From positions 372,001 to 436,000 of the forward strand of contig BLZA01000013.1 of the NCBI GenBank assembly GCA_013423385.1: a DNA stretch of 64,000 nucleotides, read 5' to 3'. This document shows positions 1 to 12,321 of the stretch, one piece after another (position 1 is the stretch's first letter; each line of letters opens with the position of its first letter). The stretch is from Naganishia liquefaciens (lineage: Eukaryota > Basidiomycota > Tremellomycetes > Filobasidiales > Filobasidiaceae). A program made the position numbers and the translations under genes. The notes beneath the pieces are model-generated. The model had not been told where the DNA came from. It saw nothing but the letters and a program-made list of their open reading frames with translations, and did not search any database.

Positions 1-1808
1 TTATCCAATCCTCGATTCTTCTGAAATACCTTCCATTCTTTCACTTCTTGAAAAGACAAGCGCCCAAGATTGCTCAAGAGGTGCAGCGCGCCTACGTTGT
101 CAGCGCTCGAGCATATTACGAAACCTGCTTCAGGAGGTATGCGAGATCCATGTCGCAGATTGCCGTAAGTCAACAGCCTTTCCTGATTCTTGTTCCCTCC
201 CTGATACCTCAAGTAGGCACGCTCGCCGGAATACGCATCACCTATCGGGACGCCTTCCGCTGCAGAGATTGCAGCGCAGACGCTATTATTGAATCGGACT
301 TCAGCCAACCGCGGTGGAACGCAAGGCGGCTCTACAACGGCAACCGGCACAGAACAATTTTCAGCTGCAGATCGATTACGCTATGCAAAGTTGATACAGG
401 ACGACGTCAAAGTCGTGCCTGGATACGCAGCAGACGACAAGGCATATGTGTGTACTGTTTCCAGTGGAGAGACCTCTCGAGCTGATTGAATACTGCAGAA
501 ACAACCGGTGGAGGCGCTCTTTCGTTCACTGTCCCTCGTGTTGATGGACAATGCTTCGGCAGAGTATACCTTTATTGTCCGTTACTTCTCTCCGCCATCA
601 GACATCGCGCCCTCGGGCCTATCATCACGCCTCACATCGCGCGCCATCTCCCCAGCTCAAGCCGACTCTGCAACGCATACGCGGGCAAAGTTTGAACGCA
701 AGGACAGTACGTTGAGCACGCTCTCAGCTAATCCATCATCCGAGGGAAACCGAAGCCCGCTCGCTGCACCATCGCCCCGCCTTCGTCCGGATGACAGCAT
801 TTCGGAAGTTGGCGATGATTCCACAATAGGTCGCCGCTCTTTCGCGGATTCGCCCGTAGTCAGACCTGCAAGTACATCCGCACATGCGGCCAGACAGGGG
901 TCTTTCGTGTCTATTCGAAATGGGTCGGTCGTCGTAGGTGGCTCGCCCAATGCTCCATCACATGGAGGGGATCTCTCGAGGGAGACACGAAGAGAAATGG
1001 AGGCTATATGGCATCAGGTGTTTGACCCCGCCCTGGAGTATTGCGAGGTATGGGATTGACATCTACGCTTGTGGCTGCGGCCTTGCTGACCACGGCCACT
1101 CCGATGAGCGCAGACATTCTTCAGATCCGTTGTCGAGCCTATTGCGCCGCCGCCAACAATACCGCTCTTGAGCATGATACGTCTGAACGATGCCGTTATC
1201 GCCGAATTGGAAGACCGCGGATGCACGCCTCTCGAGTCGACCATGCTCGGACTCAAGCTGGTCATGTGGCCATTATTTCAGAAGGAAATGGATTCGCATG
1301 TGGAGAGCTTGAAACGTATGGCAGATGCGGCGGGCAGTAGTGGATTCAGCGCTATGCTGAAAGGGGCAGCTCCGAAAGAGTCGGTCGTGAGGGAGGTGAG
1401 TGGTTCCACCTATTCAAGAGTATCCTTGGATATCTGATGTCTTGCTTTTAAAGGTCGCGATCCGTTATGCTCAACTTGTATCGAGGATAGCCGCTCTAAG
1501 CCAGGAAAGCGAAGAGGCTATGTTGGCAAACAGGCAAGTGTCGTAGAGTCTCTTTCCATGCTATCCGCTAATCAACGGCCTCCTTTAGCTTGGGAAGACT
1601 CCGCAAAGAGATTTTTCGCCTTATCACTCAGCAGAGCGCCAAATTGAAGACGGCGCCAGATCGCGAATCTTTCGTGTCCACGATATGCGAAGAAATAATA
1701 CGAGAGCTGGGCAACGGCCCAGCCGACTTGAATCAGCCGAGACTACAATCAGAAATTGGCTTCTTTAGAGTAAAAGAGGAGGAGGCGAGGCAGAAGATGC
1801 GAATCTAA
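1..1808 (+). CDS. VPS52: Vps52 subunit of the GARP tethering complex, C-terminal part (5' end outside window)
   Basis: Vps52 is a coiled-coil subunit of GARP (Vps51/52/53/54), which tethers endosome-derived vesicles to the trans-Golgi. The frame is open from base 1 and contains LLKYLPFFHFLKR then AYYETCFRRYARS, which I recognise as the Vps52 core. After short introns come a VEALFRSLSLVLMDNASAEY block and, near the end, VFDPALEYCE and LKLVMWPLFQKEMDSH, typical of the family's C-terminal half. The exon ending near 485 splices to the AAA CAA CCG of the next exon (about 502) in frame. Between the two conserved blocks lies an insert of roughly 130 residues rich in Ser, Pro and Arg (about 600-960), probably disordered. 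The stop is at 1806-1808. The 3' end converges on EFR3 with about 88 bases between stops. The start lies left of the window. Confidence 0.85.
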
Positions 1809-1896
1809 ATCATTGAGCTAGCGGATAAACCGCAGTAAGGACCACAATGTAACGGAGGCTTCTGCTACATAGTTTTGAGAATATCCACACCATGTA

Positions 1897-4800
1897 TCAT
1901 ACTGCGGTTGCATGCTGCTGGGACTTCTTCTCTTTTAAGATGTCTTTCAAGATTTCCTGAGAACCGCCGAATGAGCTGTCGATGCACAAGCTTAACATTG
2001 CACTTACTCTGGCATCATCTGGTCGTAGCCGCCTGGCTGTTGGCGACAGGATCGGACCGTTGGGTTCCTCCGCCGTAAATCGCGTCCCATTAGTGCGTAT
2101 CGACGTCGCGGCTGAGGCGAGCTTGGTTGCCGATGCTGTGCGCGTCATGCCTTGGTGGACATGGTCAACTTCTTTCCTCTGCTTTCGGAAAGCCAGACTT
2201 ACCCAAAGCTTCGCGGAGGTCTGAGACATCGATGCCGCGCTGTCCGCTTTGGTGGTGACTTCGAGACGAATGTGGGGATTCTGGACAGCCTGCATCCGCG
2301 AGGGCTAGCTTTACACGGCGCGGCGATGATCGTCGAGAAATATCGTATGGTTGCCCTTCAACGGCTGCGCAAGAACGACATTGTTAGTTGTTGGGTTTCG
2401 GGAACTGGGACAAGAACTGACAGTTTTTGAGCGATTCCTGAACCGACCAGGGCTCCGCCAACGTTGATATAATGTCTTCGGCAGGAAGTTTCATTTCGGT
2501 CCGGAACTGTCGGCTGCTCGCGAGTTGTTGTATCGCATACGTGGGATCGATCAACGGTCGCAAAGAGGACGACGCCTCGCCTCTGGTATCGAGGCTTGCA
2601 AAGCCGACAGATCTCTCCGGAGGGTTCAAGCCCACTTGTGCTTCAGCGTATGGGCCAAGTGGCAGTACGCTGGGAGGGGGGAAGCTCGCTTGGATCTGGT
2701 GGGATCCGCTTTAGCCTTTTATTTGAGTCTAGTCGAAAAACGGACTTGCCTGTTCAATGGTATTGGACAATTCAGATATAGTGTAATGCGCAGCGATCTC
2801 CTTCCAAGCGCAGCAAACAACTTCTTTGCAGGCGCGTCGCCGCTCTGCGAGAAACGCGTTATCACTTGCGCCGGGTATCAGGATTTGGCCCGCATCCCTA
2901 TCGATCGCGATTAGCATCGGAACAATGGTCGATATGCCTTCGAGTGGTAACTCGTGAAGGACTGTGCTCAGAATGACCGAGAGCGCAAGATAGTCCTCTG
3001 CTGTGGCGACAGCGACGGGCGAGGTATCGGCGTCTCCAGAGACATTCTCGTCGATGGGCATTCCGAAAGGCGAACGCATATTGCGATGAAGAGGCAGGGA
3101 TACCAGCTTTGAGGATCGTCTTGCGAGTAGATTCGGCGGTGTTTTGGTAGAATCTTCGTCGCCTGCACGATCGACTTGTGGTCTCGGAGTGGGCACCGCA
3201 CGATGTGGAGTGGCGATACTCTTCGTAGTGTCCGGTGTGACCGCCCTGGGTGAATCATGTATTGGCGTCGGTGATATCTCCTGGATAGCCGGTCCGGTTG
3301 AAGGAACACTTGCTTTCGCAGGTCCAGCATATCCCAGCCGATTTGAGATGGCCAATGTATAGATGGTCGCGTCTAATGCGTGTAAAAATCGGATCGCACT
3401 CAGTCGAGCCTGTTTCAGGTGGATACCGTTTTCCATTTCGTTTCCGTTTGCCAGTATGCGGACGGATGCGGGAAACTCCTGCTTCAGGAAAAGAAGTAGA
3501 GCCCGAGCGTACTCTGCACGGACGGCATAAGAAGCTTCACAAAGGAGAGGCAAGGTGTCTTGCCAAATTTCAGGCGAGATTGGATTCCGTCGACTGGACC
3601 GTCCTTGAGCCGAAGTTGCGCCACCATAAACGTCAGGAGTATTGATTCGAGAGTTGCTAGGTCCTTTGCCTTTACTTGGAGCGAGTGATAGATGGTCGCT
3701 CGTGTCTCCGCGCAATGAAGGCGGGAGCGCAGTTCCGAGGGTAGGTTGAGAGGAGAGCATGAGGTTGACCATGCAGGCGATCATGACACGAATGACTTCC
3801 TGTTGCCACGGGTTGGCAGATTGATCCGTTGATATCGTGAAGGCTTGAGCCTGGACTTCGGCGATTCTGCTGATGACCACTTCCATCAAGTCGTTCGTCT
3901 GGTCGATGTAGTAGACATGAGAGCCTATCGCAAAGATGCATTGCACGAGTCGAGGGAGCAGTGCGTCGTTCGGCGCGATGCGTACTCTGGCGACGATCAT
4001 ATCAAGCAGTGAGTTCAAGAGCTCGACCGGTGCGATACCGACGAGGGAGAGTTTTTCCGCCGAGAAGAGCGAGATGAGCATCTCCATCAGTGTGAGTTCC
4101 TTCTCGCTCAATTCAGTCGTGTCTGTGCTTCCAAGGATAAGCTGCTCCACTAGGCTAACTGGTACGTTGTACCGGTAGCCTAGCATGGCGTACGACGCGA
4201 TGCTTTCGGCCAGCCAGCAACATCTTTCCCTGTCTTTCCAGCCTGAGAGGGCCGGTCCTCCGGAATGTCGCCGACGCATTGGAACTTTGCCGTCCAAACA
4301 ATCAATAGTCGTGGCTAAGACCGTGTTGAGCTGATTCGAGTGACAGCTTTCTACCAGCTCCCGCAATGTCCGCAGCGCTCCCCCTACTACGTCGCCCGTC
4401 GATGGACCTTTCTCTCCGGCAATGTGTGCGTGCAGAGAAGGGGCTCTACGGTCGGACAATCGAGGTCTTGCCTGAAATTCCGTAAAGAAGGGCGATGGCG
4501 AGGTGTCGATTTGCGCTTTTGCCGTCTCTAGCCTGAGGTCCTCCAGGTCGCCCAGCCACAGATTTGTCATCAGAGCAGGAAGAAAGATTTCTGTTTGTCT
4601 GCCAAAGTCTCCGTGTGATGCGTTTAGGAGGTCTGACTGGACAGCAGCGGCGAGTGCCGCTAGTCCTATCAGCCTTGTCCTGTTGACGAAATGATTCAGT
4701 CGGAAACATAAGAATGCTGTCCCAAAATGTCATGCTAACCTATTTCTGATTTCAAAATCGTCTGTGGTTCTTGCCTTTTCTCCCCCGGTTCCGTTCTTTT

Positions 4801-5480
4801 CCGTGTTTGGAGTCGTCCGGGCCGCGGTTTCTGACGGCTCAAAAGATGCCATCTCTGCAAACTTGTCCAAGACGCTCAGGTACGTCTGCCATCCTGCGTC
4901 ATCTGCTCCGAACGTTGAGGCGGTAGCATAAGTCACAAGAGGCGTGAAGGCTGTTCCGGCTGCTACGGCAAGTTCCAGGTCGACACCGACAGTGCTACTG
5001 GTACCGCTCGCCCCAGACATATTTGGCGAAAGTGCATAGGACAGGGACTGGTCGATGCATTTCACGATGGAGGTTGCGAAGAGGCCAAGCTCGCGTCGAC
5101 ATTCCGAGATCAGGGAGCGGAGGATCGACAGGGAAATCAACAACATGCTGTTAGGGAGTTAAATTTAGGATATGCTGCCCTGACGGTGGGGTCACTTACA
5201 CCCTTCCTTTCCCGTTGCCAGCTTTTGCGGCTCGAGTATGCTTTGTAACTCTAGCTTCCAGTTCCTCTCCGATCTTCCTCAGCTTTCCAGGCTTGTTGGC
5301 GGCATAGTAGGTGAGTCTGGACAGCTCTTGAGAGAGAGGCTTGACGGTATCGAGACCGGCCGAGGGTAGTGCTGGATTGAAGCTGGTACTGGAAGGCAGT
5401 TGTTTTTTAGGCGGATAGCAGTCAGTGAGTAGTCTTGTTTCCTCTGCGAGCGGTGCGCAGCAAAAGAGGAGGTGAGGCAT
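1897..5480 (-). CDS. EFR3: Efr3 plasma-membrane scaffold of the PI4-kinase complex
   Basis: Efr3 anchors the Stt4/PI4KIII-alpha complex at the plasma membrane for PI4P synthesis. I start it at the ATG at 5480 (MPHLLFCCAP), because fungal Efr3 proteins begin this way and the CC pair is a likely palmitoylation site. An in-frame upstream Met at 5591 adds an unconserved tail. Exons: 5200-5480, 4740-5147, 2750-4679, then three shorter ones from 2695 down to the TGA at 1897-1899. Recognisable parts are the N-terminal TDCYPPKK and LTYYAANKPGKLRKIG segments, a long helical-repeat middle (LRTLRELVESCHSNQLNTV), and the C-terminal ASSRQF...LAEPWSVQESLKNS and DVSDLREAL motifs. The intron at 2696-2749 uses a GC donor. 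The region around 3000-3500 is Ser/Pro-rich and probably phosphorylated. The three-prime exon boundaries near 2425, 2367, 2207 and 2160 are my phase-based reading. Confidence 0.88.
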
Positions 5481-5915
5481 GCTGTACAGCCAGATCCTTG
5501 GAGGGGACAAAAGGGTATCGGGGTCGGTTCTGGTAGCGTTAGAAGAAAACATAGATGTTCCGAAAGTCAACTTCCAGCGATGATCAGTCATCTACGCGGT
5601 CGAGCGACTGCCGAGCCGGCCCACGTTTCACACTTTGCATCCGGTCGCGTGCCGCCGGCGGCCTGGTCAAGTGATGACCGTCCGCAGGTAATGTCGTTGC
5701 CAGCGAAATCGCGCTGAACGTTCCGACAAGGTAAGGGCGCTATTGAATTGTTCATTCGGTCAGGTCTGGCAAACGATGGCGAAGTAAAGGGGCTTCTATA
5801 CGATCGGTTCGAAGCCAGAATTGTAAATTGAAAGTATACAAAATCTCTGAATTGATGAGTACAAGTGTGTTTTCACGAGAACTGGCGGACAATAACAAGG
5901 AATCCCCTTCGGGCT
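5481..5915. other. Intergenic region upstream of EFR3
   Basis: This gap lies between the EFR3 start (-) and the stop of the next minus-strand gene. It should hold the EFR3 promoter and 5' leader. I see no coding exon, tRNA or clear repeat in it. Confidence 0.5.
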
Positions 5916-7156
5916 TTAGAGATCTCGCACCGGAGCATTCGTTCCTGAGCCGTGCTTCTCTACAGGTCGTTCAGGGAGATCATCACCCTGATTGGAAAGG
6001 GTTTTGTCTCAGCATTGTACGTTGCGACTTCCCGCGACGAGACAAATCGCGCCTTACCTTGAAGTATTTGACATTTTCGTTTGACATGATCCTCGAGACA
6101 ATATCGGCTTGAGATTTCTTAAATGCGAAACCGAAGCCTTTTGAAAAAAGACGGAACTTAATCCACACAATCTGCCTTCCGGTGCGGTAACTTACCCTCG
6201 TGCGAATAATCCTAAAGCCCCGAGGACAAGAACAGTAAAGTCAGCATTTCAAGTAGTCAGGACCTCGGACAAAGCGCTGACTTTTTCATTCGCTTGATCC
6301 TTGTGATACAAAATTGTCGGGAAATCTGAGTCTGCTGTAGCAGGGTCCAATTCTAGCGATACCAGAGCATTGATGGTGACTTTGTTGTGCAATACAGGCA
6401 TCGTCCAGGTCTAGATTCTCAAAGCATCAGCAACCAGCCATTTGCTCTGGCTGAAGCACACCTACTTGCTCATTCTTGAATCTGATTGAAGCGCGTTTCG
6501 TCAGCCCTGGAAATTGGGCAACATCCTTTTCTGTGCTTACTGAATCAGAGTAGGGTTATTTTTGATGACCTCGTAACCTTCGTTTTTCGAACCAGGGAAT
6601 AATTTCGGAAGCGCGAACCACTGGCCAGCCTGGAAATGTGTGGAATGGATCAGACGCGAGCGAACTGACTCTCGCGCAAGAAATATACCATCTTGTACCG
6701 GTCTGAACGGATTCACGATTGTGTCAGTCATCGCCGTCAGATATAGCTATGCTCCAACTTACTGTTGGCATAGACGAATCTGATTTCGTGAATTGAAAGG
6801 GTCAGAAACCATAGCGATTAAGCAACATTGGTGGACTGACTGATCGTCGTAAACCTGAAAATCATAATATGCAAAACACACTCAGCTGGGTCAAGCAAAG
6901 ATCGCTTGTCTTGATTACTCACACAATTGGGTGCATATCGGCAGACCCTTTCGATCGTGGGCTCACACGAATAGAGCGCAATGACATCGTCCAGCAATGC
7001 CTGTCGGTTTGGAGGGAGCTTGATTGACTTGGACGGATCGGGATGCATATCCTCCGTCGTCGTCACTTGACGAGGTTCGATGCCTTCCGGAGGGTTGCCG
7101 CTGGCAGTGGCCCTGGTCTCCTTGATGATAGAAGGAATAGAGTCGGTGGTAGACAT
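5916..7156 (-). CDS. Conserved fungal NTF2-like protein of unknown function, with three consecutive tiny exons
   Basis: I recognise a conserved fungal family with an NTF2-like fold and no firm function. The start is at 7156 (MSTTDSIPSIIKET). A Thr/Pro-rich leader precedes DDVIALYSCEPTIERVCRYA. The middle is assembled from exons of 14 nt (6841-6854), 17 nt (6763-6779) and 14 nt (6689-6702). All are joined in phase with GT-AG introns of 59-61 nt and together give the family motif VYDDQFVYANNRYKMAGQW. Next come FALPKLFPGSKNEGYEVI, then TINALVSLELDP (about 6300-6420) and YHKDQANEK, then GFGFAFKKSQADIVSRI. A last exon of about 19 codons ends at the TAA at 5916-5918. No signal peptide or membrane helix is obvious. 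Function cannot be assigned from sequence. Confidence 0.75.
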
Positions 7157-7724
7157 CGCGCTAATAAATAGAGTTCAGGTATGCTTTCTTGGTTTCGAAT
7201 AGTTGGGCATTTCGTTCCCTCGCGCAGACGAATATATACTATTAGCTACTTCGGCAAGATCGGGACGCGAGGCCAACGTTGACCCGATCGGAGCACAGGT
7301 ATGATCGCGATGCGTAAGGGCCAAAACTCTGCGTTGTTCCGCGGTTATGCAGTCGTGTCTGCGTCTTGACTATCATCGGTCATCGGTCAGAAGTTACGTT
7401 GTGATCAGGAATCGGAGTCCAGCGGGATCGGGGGCGACATCGGTGCGAACGGACCGATGACTGACGTCATCAATCCAGCAGGGTGTCAAAAGCTGTGTCA
7501 AAGCTTTGGCTGAGTTCTCCCATAGTTCGGCATTTGTTGAACCCGGACTCTATACTGCTAATGGCCCTCGTGTACCCGGCTATTGCGACAATTATTGCGA
7601 CTGGTCGAGCAGAACTGTATCATACTAGTCATACGTACTTGGATATGCGGCAAGTTTGTCGTCCAAGTGTATGAGTCAGAGGATTTGCCAAGACATGAGG
7701 CCTCCTGCCATACGGCTGTGCGGA
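7157..7724. other. Intergenic region
   Basis: This region lies between the NTF2-like gene start and the IMA1 stop, both on the minus strand. It presumably holds the promoter of the NTF2-like gene. I see no further gene. Confidence 0.5.
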
Positions 7725-10052
7725 CTACGAAGTACAACCTGCCGCCAGATCCATCACGACCATGATCGCATCCATGATGTAGACTCGATGAGCTAACACC
7801 GATTGCCCAAGACCCACGAGTACTATCTGAGTTTGCTGAAGCCCCGCGATGATCGACATGAAAGCAAGAAATATCGAGAGCACTGGTAGAACATACTGAC
7901 GAGAGAGTAAGCCGCTTTTCCACAGCGGCAAGCGTTCTTAAAGCTGGCGGTTATACTCACCCGGAAGTGAAAGCGTCTAACATAGATCACGCGCGGAATC
8001 GTGCAAATGATCTCCAAAATTGACGCCGTTATGCGAAACCAGGCAAGGTCTTTTACGATGGCGGCGTCTTTTGCATTTGACGTCCTGGGAACGTTCACCG
8101 CAGCTGAGAGTACGCGCAGAACGGACGCAAGCATGAGAGTGGCTGGTACGAGACTACGACTACGAGCCGCAGAAACCATCGATGACGGGCTCTGACTCTG
8201 CGGTTCCGATTGAGCAACCGCACTTGATCCCAAATCTCTCCAAGATTCGAAAGCCCGTTCCAGACCCGTAAGTCTTTGACGAGCGAACATTCGTTGCTTA
8301 GTCGTCGCAAACCGTTCCCAAATCGAAGTCGCAGAGCTTTGTTCCCTCTGCGAGTCAGTGTGGGGGGTAATTTTGACTGCGACGAGATCGGTAGGCTCCC
8401 AGTCCATGCTGTCCGGGTCACGACCGTCGTTCTTGAAAAATTCATTCTCAAGAGTTGGCAAAGGCTCTAGTTCCGGTGAAGGTGAAAGTTGTATTGCTGG
8501 CGTACCGCGAGGCTCAAAGATATCGTCAGCTGCTGGACGAATCCGGTCGTGGTGCGTCCTAGTCATGTTCCGAATCATGCTAGCTAGATTGAAAGGATCA
8601 TTCGTTGCACCTTCGCGCTTCGCAACCGGAAGAGACTCGTTTGCGGATTTTTCCCCATCCAAATCGTTCGATAATCGTGTGAGGCGAAGCCGTTCAGCCT
8701 GCGCAGATGCTCGAGCCAGCAGTATCAGATGGACAGCGCACTGTAAAGATCGATAAAGAGGTCAGTCGGCAAAATCGGGAGCTTTTATCGACTTTTCGGT
8801 CAAACGAAATGTTTCCCACATACCAGGAAGCTGAATGCAATGCAAACACCACTGATGATTACTTGCAGTCGGCCGTGTAGCATCGATATCGAGAACAATT
8901 GCGCGGCTTGTAGTTGTCGAAGGTATGCCCCGTAACGCTTTGGAAGCAGCGAATTATTGAATCAGAAAGCTCAATGGAACAAAAAAGATCCATACCGATG
9001 CTAACGGCCTCCGATTCCCCCAATCCAGGACAAGGTGTAATAAGGGATCGTCGCGAAAGCTGTACAAGAGCCCAGCGAGGAATAAAAAATTCGAATAACT
9101 GAAAAAGGATGATTCTGCTCGGACAGTCAGTGACCACCAGATCCTGCGCAAGGTCAGTCAGGCTGACATACTTGTGAAGATTCGGTATGGCAGATATGTC
9201 AACACCGCCAGACCCCAAACTATGGCAGTACTGCGGTCGAGCGCGGATTTGCCACGTCCTTTGTGCCGGATCCCTGCTCCTATCGCGTCGGGACTGCCAC
9301 TGGAGAGGAACACCTTCCAGGCATTGATCTGTGCATCGTAATCCTTCTTCTTGATAATCTCATCCACTTTCGGGGTGCAATTCTCGCAAAGCGGAGGGAA
9401 TGATTGTTCAAATTCGGCTACATCTGCGTCGAATGTTTGCTCGAGCCTCTGTAGTCTGGGATCCTGCATTTCTGGCATCAGCTGTTTGTGAGTCCTGCGC
9501 AGGTTTGGCGGGCGGTGTCACTGACATCGGCATCCTCGGGGAAGTAGTTGGCCTTGTAGTTTAAGAGCAAGACTTGATTTGTCCGACAGCGTGAGCACAG
9601 AGGGTTGTTTTCGACCAAATCCGTCAAACTGCGAGCTGAGGACGAGCTCTGCGGAGTGTCTGAAAGACCGGATCATGGGTAAGCGATCTGCATATTGTAA
9701 GAAACACAATCACGTACTGTCCATCCAAGAAGGAGAATTGAAAGCGGGATTGTACATCTCCGGCAAGTTTGAGCTTAAGTTTCCCTCCTGCAAAATACCA
9801 CATGTATCGCATAAGGTGAACGCTGAGCATCGCATTGCCAGGACTCACCCTATCGCGAAGATTTCGATTTCCGCAGAATTTACATTTAAAGTTATCTTTG
9901 GTCCCCTCCAACGGGAATATAGCCGCTTTTGCTTTACCCTTCCTGTCGGAAGAGTTGGATTGCAGAACATTCACCCGTTGACAGAACCAACACTCCATTC
10001 TGACGGTCCGTGATCCGAACAACTTGAGGCTTGACATCGCGGGCAACACCAT
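7725..10052 (-). CDS. IMA1: Ima1-type inner nuclear membrane protein (TMEM201/Samp1 family)
   Basis: Ima1/Samp1 proteins sit in the inner nuclear membrane and link chromatin and nuclear-envelope forces. The N-terminus carries the Ima1_N zinc-binding module: ECWFCQRVN near the start, CKFCG shortly after, LCSRCRTNQVLLLNYKANYF near 9530-9610, and CENCTPKVDEIIKKKDYDAQ near 9350-9400. Several hydrophobic segments follow (AIVWGLAVLTYLPYRIF, then around 9000-9150, around 8000-8110, and VLPVLSIFLAFMSIIAG near 7850-7910), so it is multi-pass. A Ser/Pro/acidic loop (8200-8660) separates them. The last intron (GTGAGT donor after HFR) joins in phase to YVLPVLS. The stop is at 7725-7727. The start is ambiguous between ATGs at 10052, 10037 and 9998; I give the longest. 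It is transcribed away from FEX1. Confidence 0.78.
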
Positions 10053-10441
10053 CGGTCGGAAACGACAAGGTGACTTGTAATCTGACTGTATGAGTAACGC
10101 TGAATGGTGAAGTCGCGTTCAGCGAGATTTCTTTGATCATAAGAAACGCTTGGTATATTCCGAGTCCGATTCGCTAGGGGACACTGGCTCCGGACAGTGT
10201 GTTGACCAGAAGATGGTGGTTACGCGTTTCAAAGCGAGACATGCGAGACTGGACACATGCCTCCGCATGGCATACATGCAGCTTCCGCAGAACGATCGAG
10301 CGCGACTATAGACAGTTTCACGAATATCGTGCCCGGCTTATGTTCGTCTGTTTCTACAGATATCTACAGATATGCACAATCATTATTGACTATTTATTTC
10401 AGGTTCTGCACAGCCCCGCCTACGTGCGATTGCACTGGATC
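10053..10441. other. Divergent promoter region between IMA1 and FEX1
   Basis: This 389-base gap separates two genes read in opposite directions, so it should contain both promoters. An open frame runs through 10199-10441 in phase with FEX1, but its residues show no family similarity. I treat it as leader sequence. Confidence 0.5.
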
Positions 10442-11824
10442 ATGCAGACTCACAGTATAGTGCGGACGGGGTCGTCCAATTCTGAAGACCTCGCCAGGGA
10501 TGATCCGGATCGGCTGCTTGCTCAGGAGAGACACGCTCGAGGCCATGATACGGATATCCAAACACATTCTCCTATCATGAGGCAGATCGCCACCTATGCC
10601 GGACTGATCCCTATGGCATTCTTTGGAGTCTTGATTCGGCTGGGTTTCGAGGCTTTGGGAGATTGTGAGTTGACAGACAACCTTACGTATATTGCTTATT
10701 CAAGGACTCCAGACGAAGGCAGAACGGTGTACCCAGTACTATGGGCGCAGGGGGTTGGCTGTGCCATTATGGGGACATCGCTGTCTCTGAAAAGCGAGAT
10801 TCACGAATTGTCCGTGTCCCCTATCGGATGACTGGTCCGCTGCTGACATGTATCCTTGTGACAGTTATCCTCCGCTTTATACCGCGCTGACTACAGGTCG
10901 GTTCGATGGCATGTCAAGCATGAGAGAGAATGCTGACTACTCTACCACTGAATTAGGTCTTGCTGGAAGTACAACGTCATTCTCTTCCTGGATGTTGGAC
11001 GGCTTTGAGTCGTTCGCCAATCTGGGACATTACGATCGCGGGGGATTGCGAGATGTGAGTCGTCGAGCCGCGCATCCTCCCAAGCTTGTCTCAATATGAG
11101 ATGCCGCATCGGCGCGATTCTGTCTTGCCAGGCAATGGATGGTCTGGCATACTCTTTCTCCACTCTCGCTGTGTCCATCGCTTGCCTCCTATTCGGCCAG
11201 TTCTCTGGTTCTCTGATTCAACACTGGCTCGATACATACCGAGAGAAAAGCCATCGTCGCGCCAATAACAGCATTGGACTTGAAAAGAAGCAAATGAGGA
11301 TCAAGACCAACGATTATCAGCACACGATCGTCTTCGACAGTGTCAGCATAGCGCTCGCTTGTGCCTTCTACGCAGGAGCGTTGGCGGCTTACTTCGCAGG
11401 ACCTCGCCAGTGGCGTCCAGACGTGACCTTTGCTCTCCTTCTCGGACCACCTGGTGCAATTCTCCGTTTCATGTTAGCGAAAATCAACACAAAGGGCAGG
11501 TTCCTGACTCGCTTTCCGATGGGAACGTTTGTGGCCAACATGCTCGCATCAGGAGTCGTATCGGCGTCATACGTGGTCCAAAGGACAGCCTACAACACTG
11601 GGTTAACGACTACCGGGTGTGATGCCATGATCGCTCTGGAGCAAGGCTTCTGTGGCTGTCTTAGCACAGTCAGCACGTTTGCGGTCGAAATCCGCAGCAT
11701 AGATCGCGCACGATGGAAGGCTACGTACGTCCTCACGAGTGTTGTCCTCGGCCATGCCCTGGTCCTGGCCATAGTAGGCGGAGTCAAATGGTCGCCGGAA
11801 GGTTTGGGACCGTTTTGCCGATAA
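10442..11824 (+). CDS. FEX1: Fluoride exporter, two-domain fungal CrcB/Fluc type
   Basis: FEX proteins export fluoride across the plasma membrane. Bacterial Fluc works as a dimer of small subunits; the fungal protein fuses two domains in one chain. Domain 1 shows YPVLWAQGVGCAIMGTS and the pore motif GLAGSTTSFSSW. Domain 2 shows FPMGTFVANMLAS and GFCGCLSTVSTF. At least eight hydrophobic segments are visible. The start at 10442 (MQTHSIVRTGS) precedes a hydrophilic leader. Introns begin at 10665 (GTGAGT) and elsewhere; one internal exon (10865-10896) is only 32 nt and restores EFYPPLYTALTTG. The last exon runs from about 11132 to the TAA. Expression is probably constitutive, as in other fungi, but nothing in the sequence shows this. 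Confidence 0.92.
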
Positions 11825-12321
11825 AGAACCGTTGTCATCAATATATAGAGGTGCTATTGAAACATCAAGTTGTAATATAGATGGATTGTCTGCCGTCCAG
11901 TCCCCCTGATTCTACAGATGTCCTGTATCAATTGTCCGAGAAGGCAGGTTGTTCTACGCGGGATGAAGTGAAGCAGGAACTGATGACAGTGGCAATCCTC
12001 GGATCTCAGCTTACCTAAACATATCATGGTCGATCGAGCTCGCAGGAGCAGCTCCTAGCTGTTGCTCATCATCAAGCATTCACCGTGCCTCCCAAGTACC
12101 TGATATCGACATCCTCACATTGTCGAGGATTGGTTGGAATCTTGTGCAGCCGATACAACCATTGGCATGCGAGATTCCAGCTCGGCCGAAGGACTTTACT
12201 CATTCCAGACGTCCCGTATTCCGGCAAACTATCGCGCCCACCACTCCCAGATCAACCGATAGAAGCTCATCGACGGCACATCTTCGGGATTCCACTCCGT
12301 GGCAGTCCCTCAAAAAGACGC
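11825..12321. other. Intergenic region, FEX1 3' end and phosphatase promoter
   Basis: This stretch lies between two plus-strand genes. It contains a short A/T-rich probable 3' UTR (11825-11880) and an upstream region for the phosphatase. An in-frame extension upstream of 12322 lacks similarity. No other feature is seen. Confidence 0.45.

Noticed and set aside
8095-8451. Second minus-strand frame within IMA1
   Set aside because: It overlaps the Ser/Pro-rich loop of IMA1 in another frame and has no motif.
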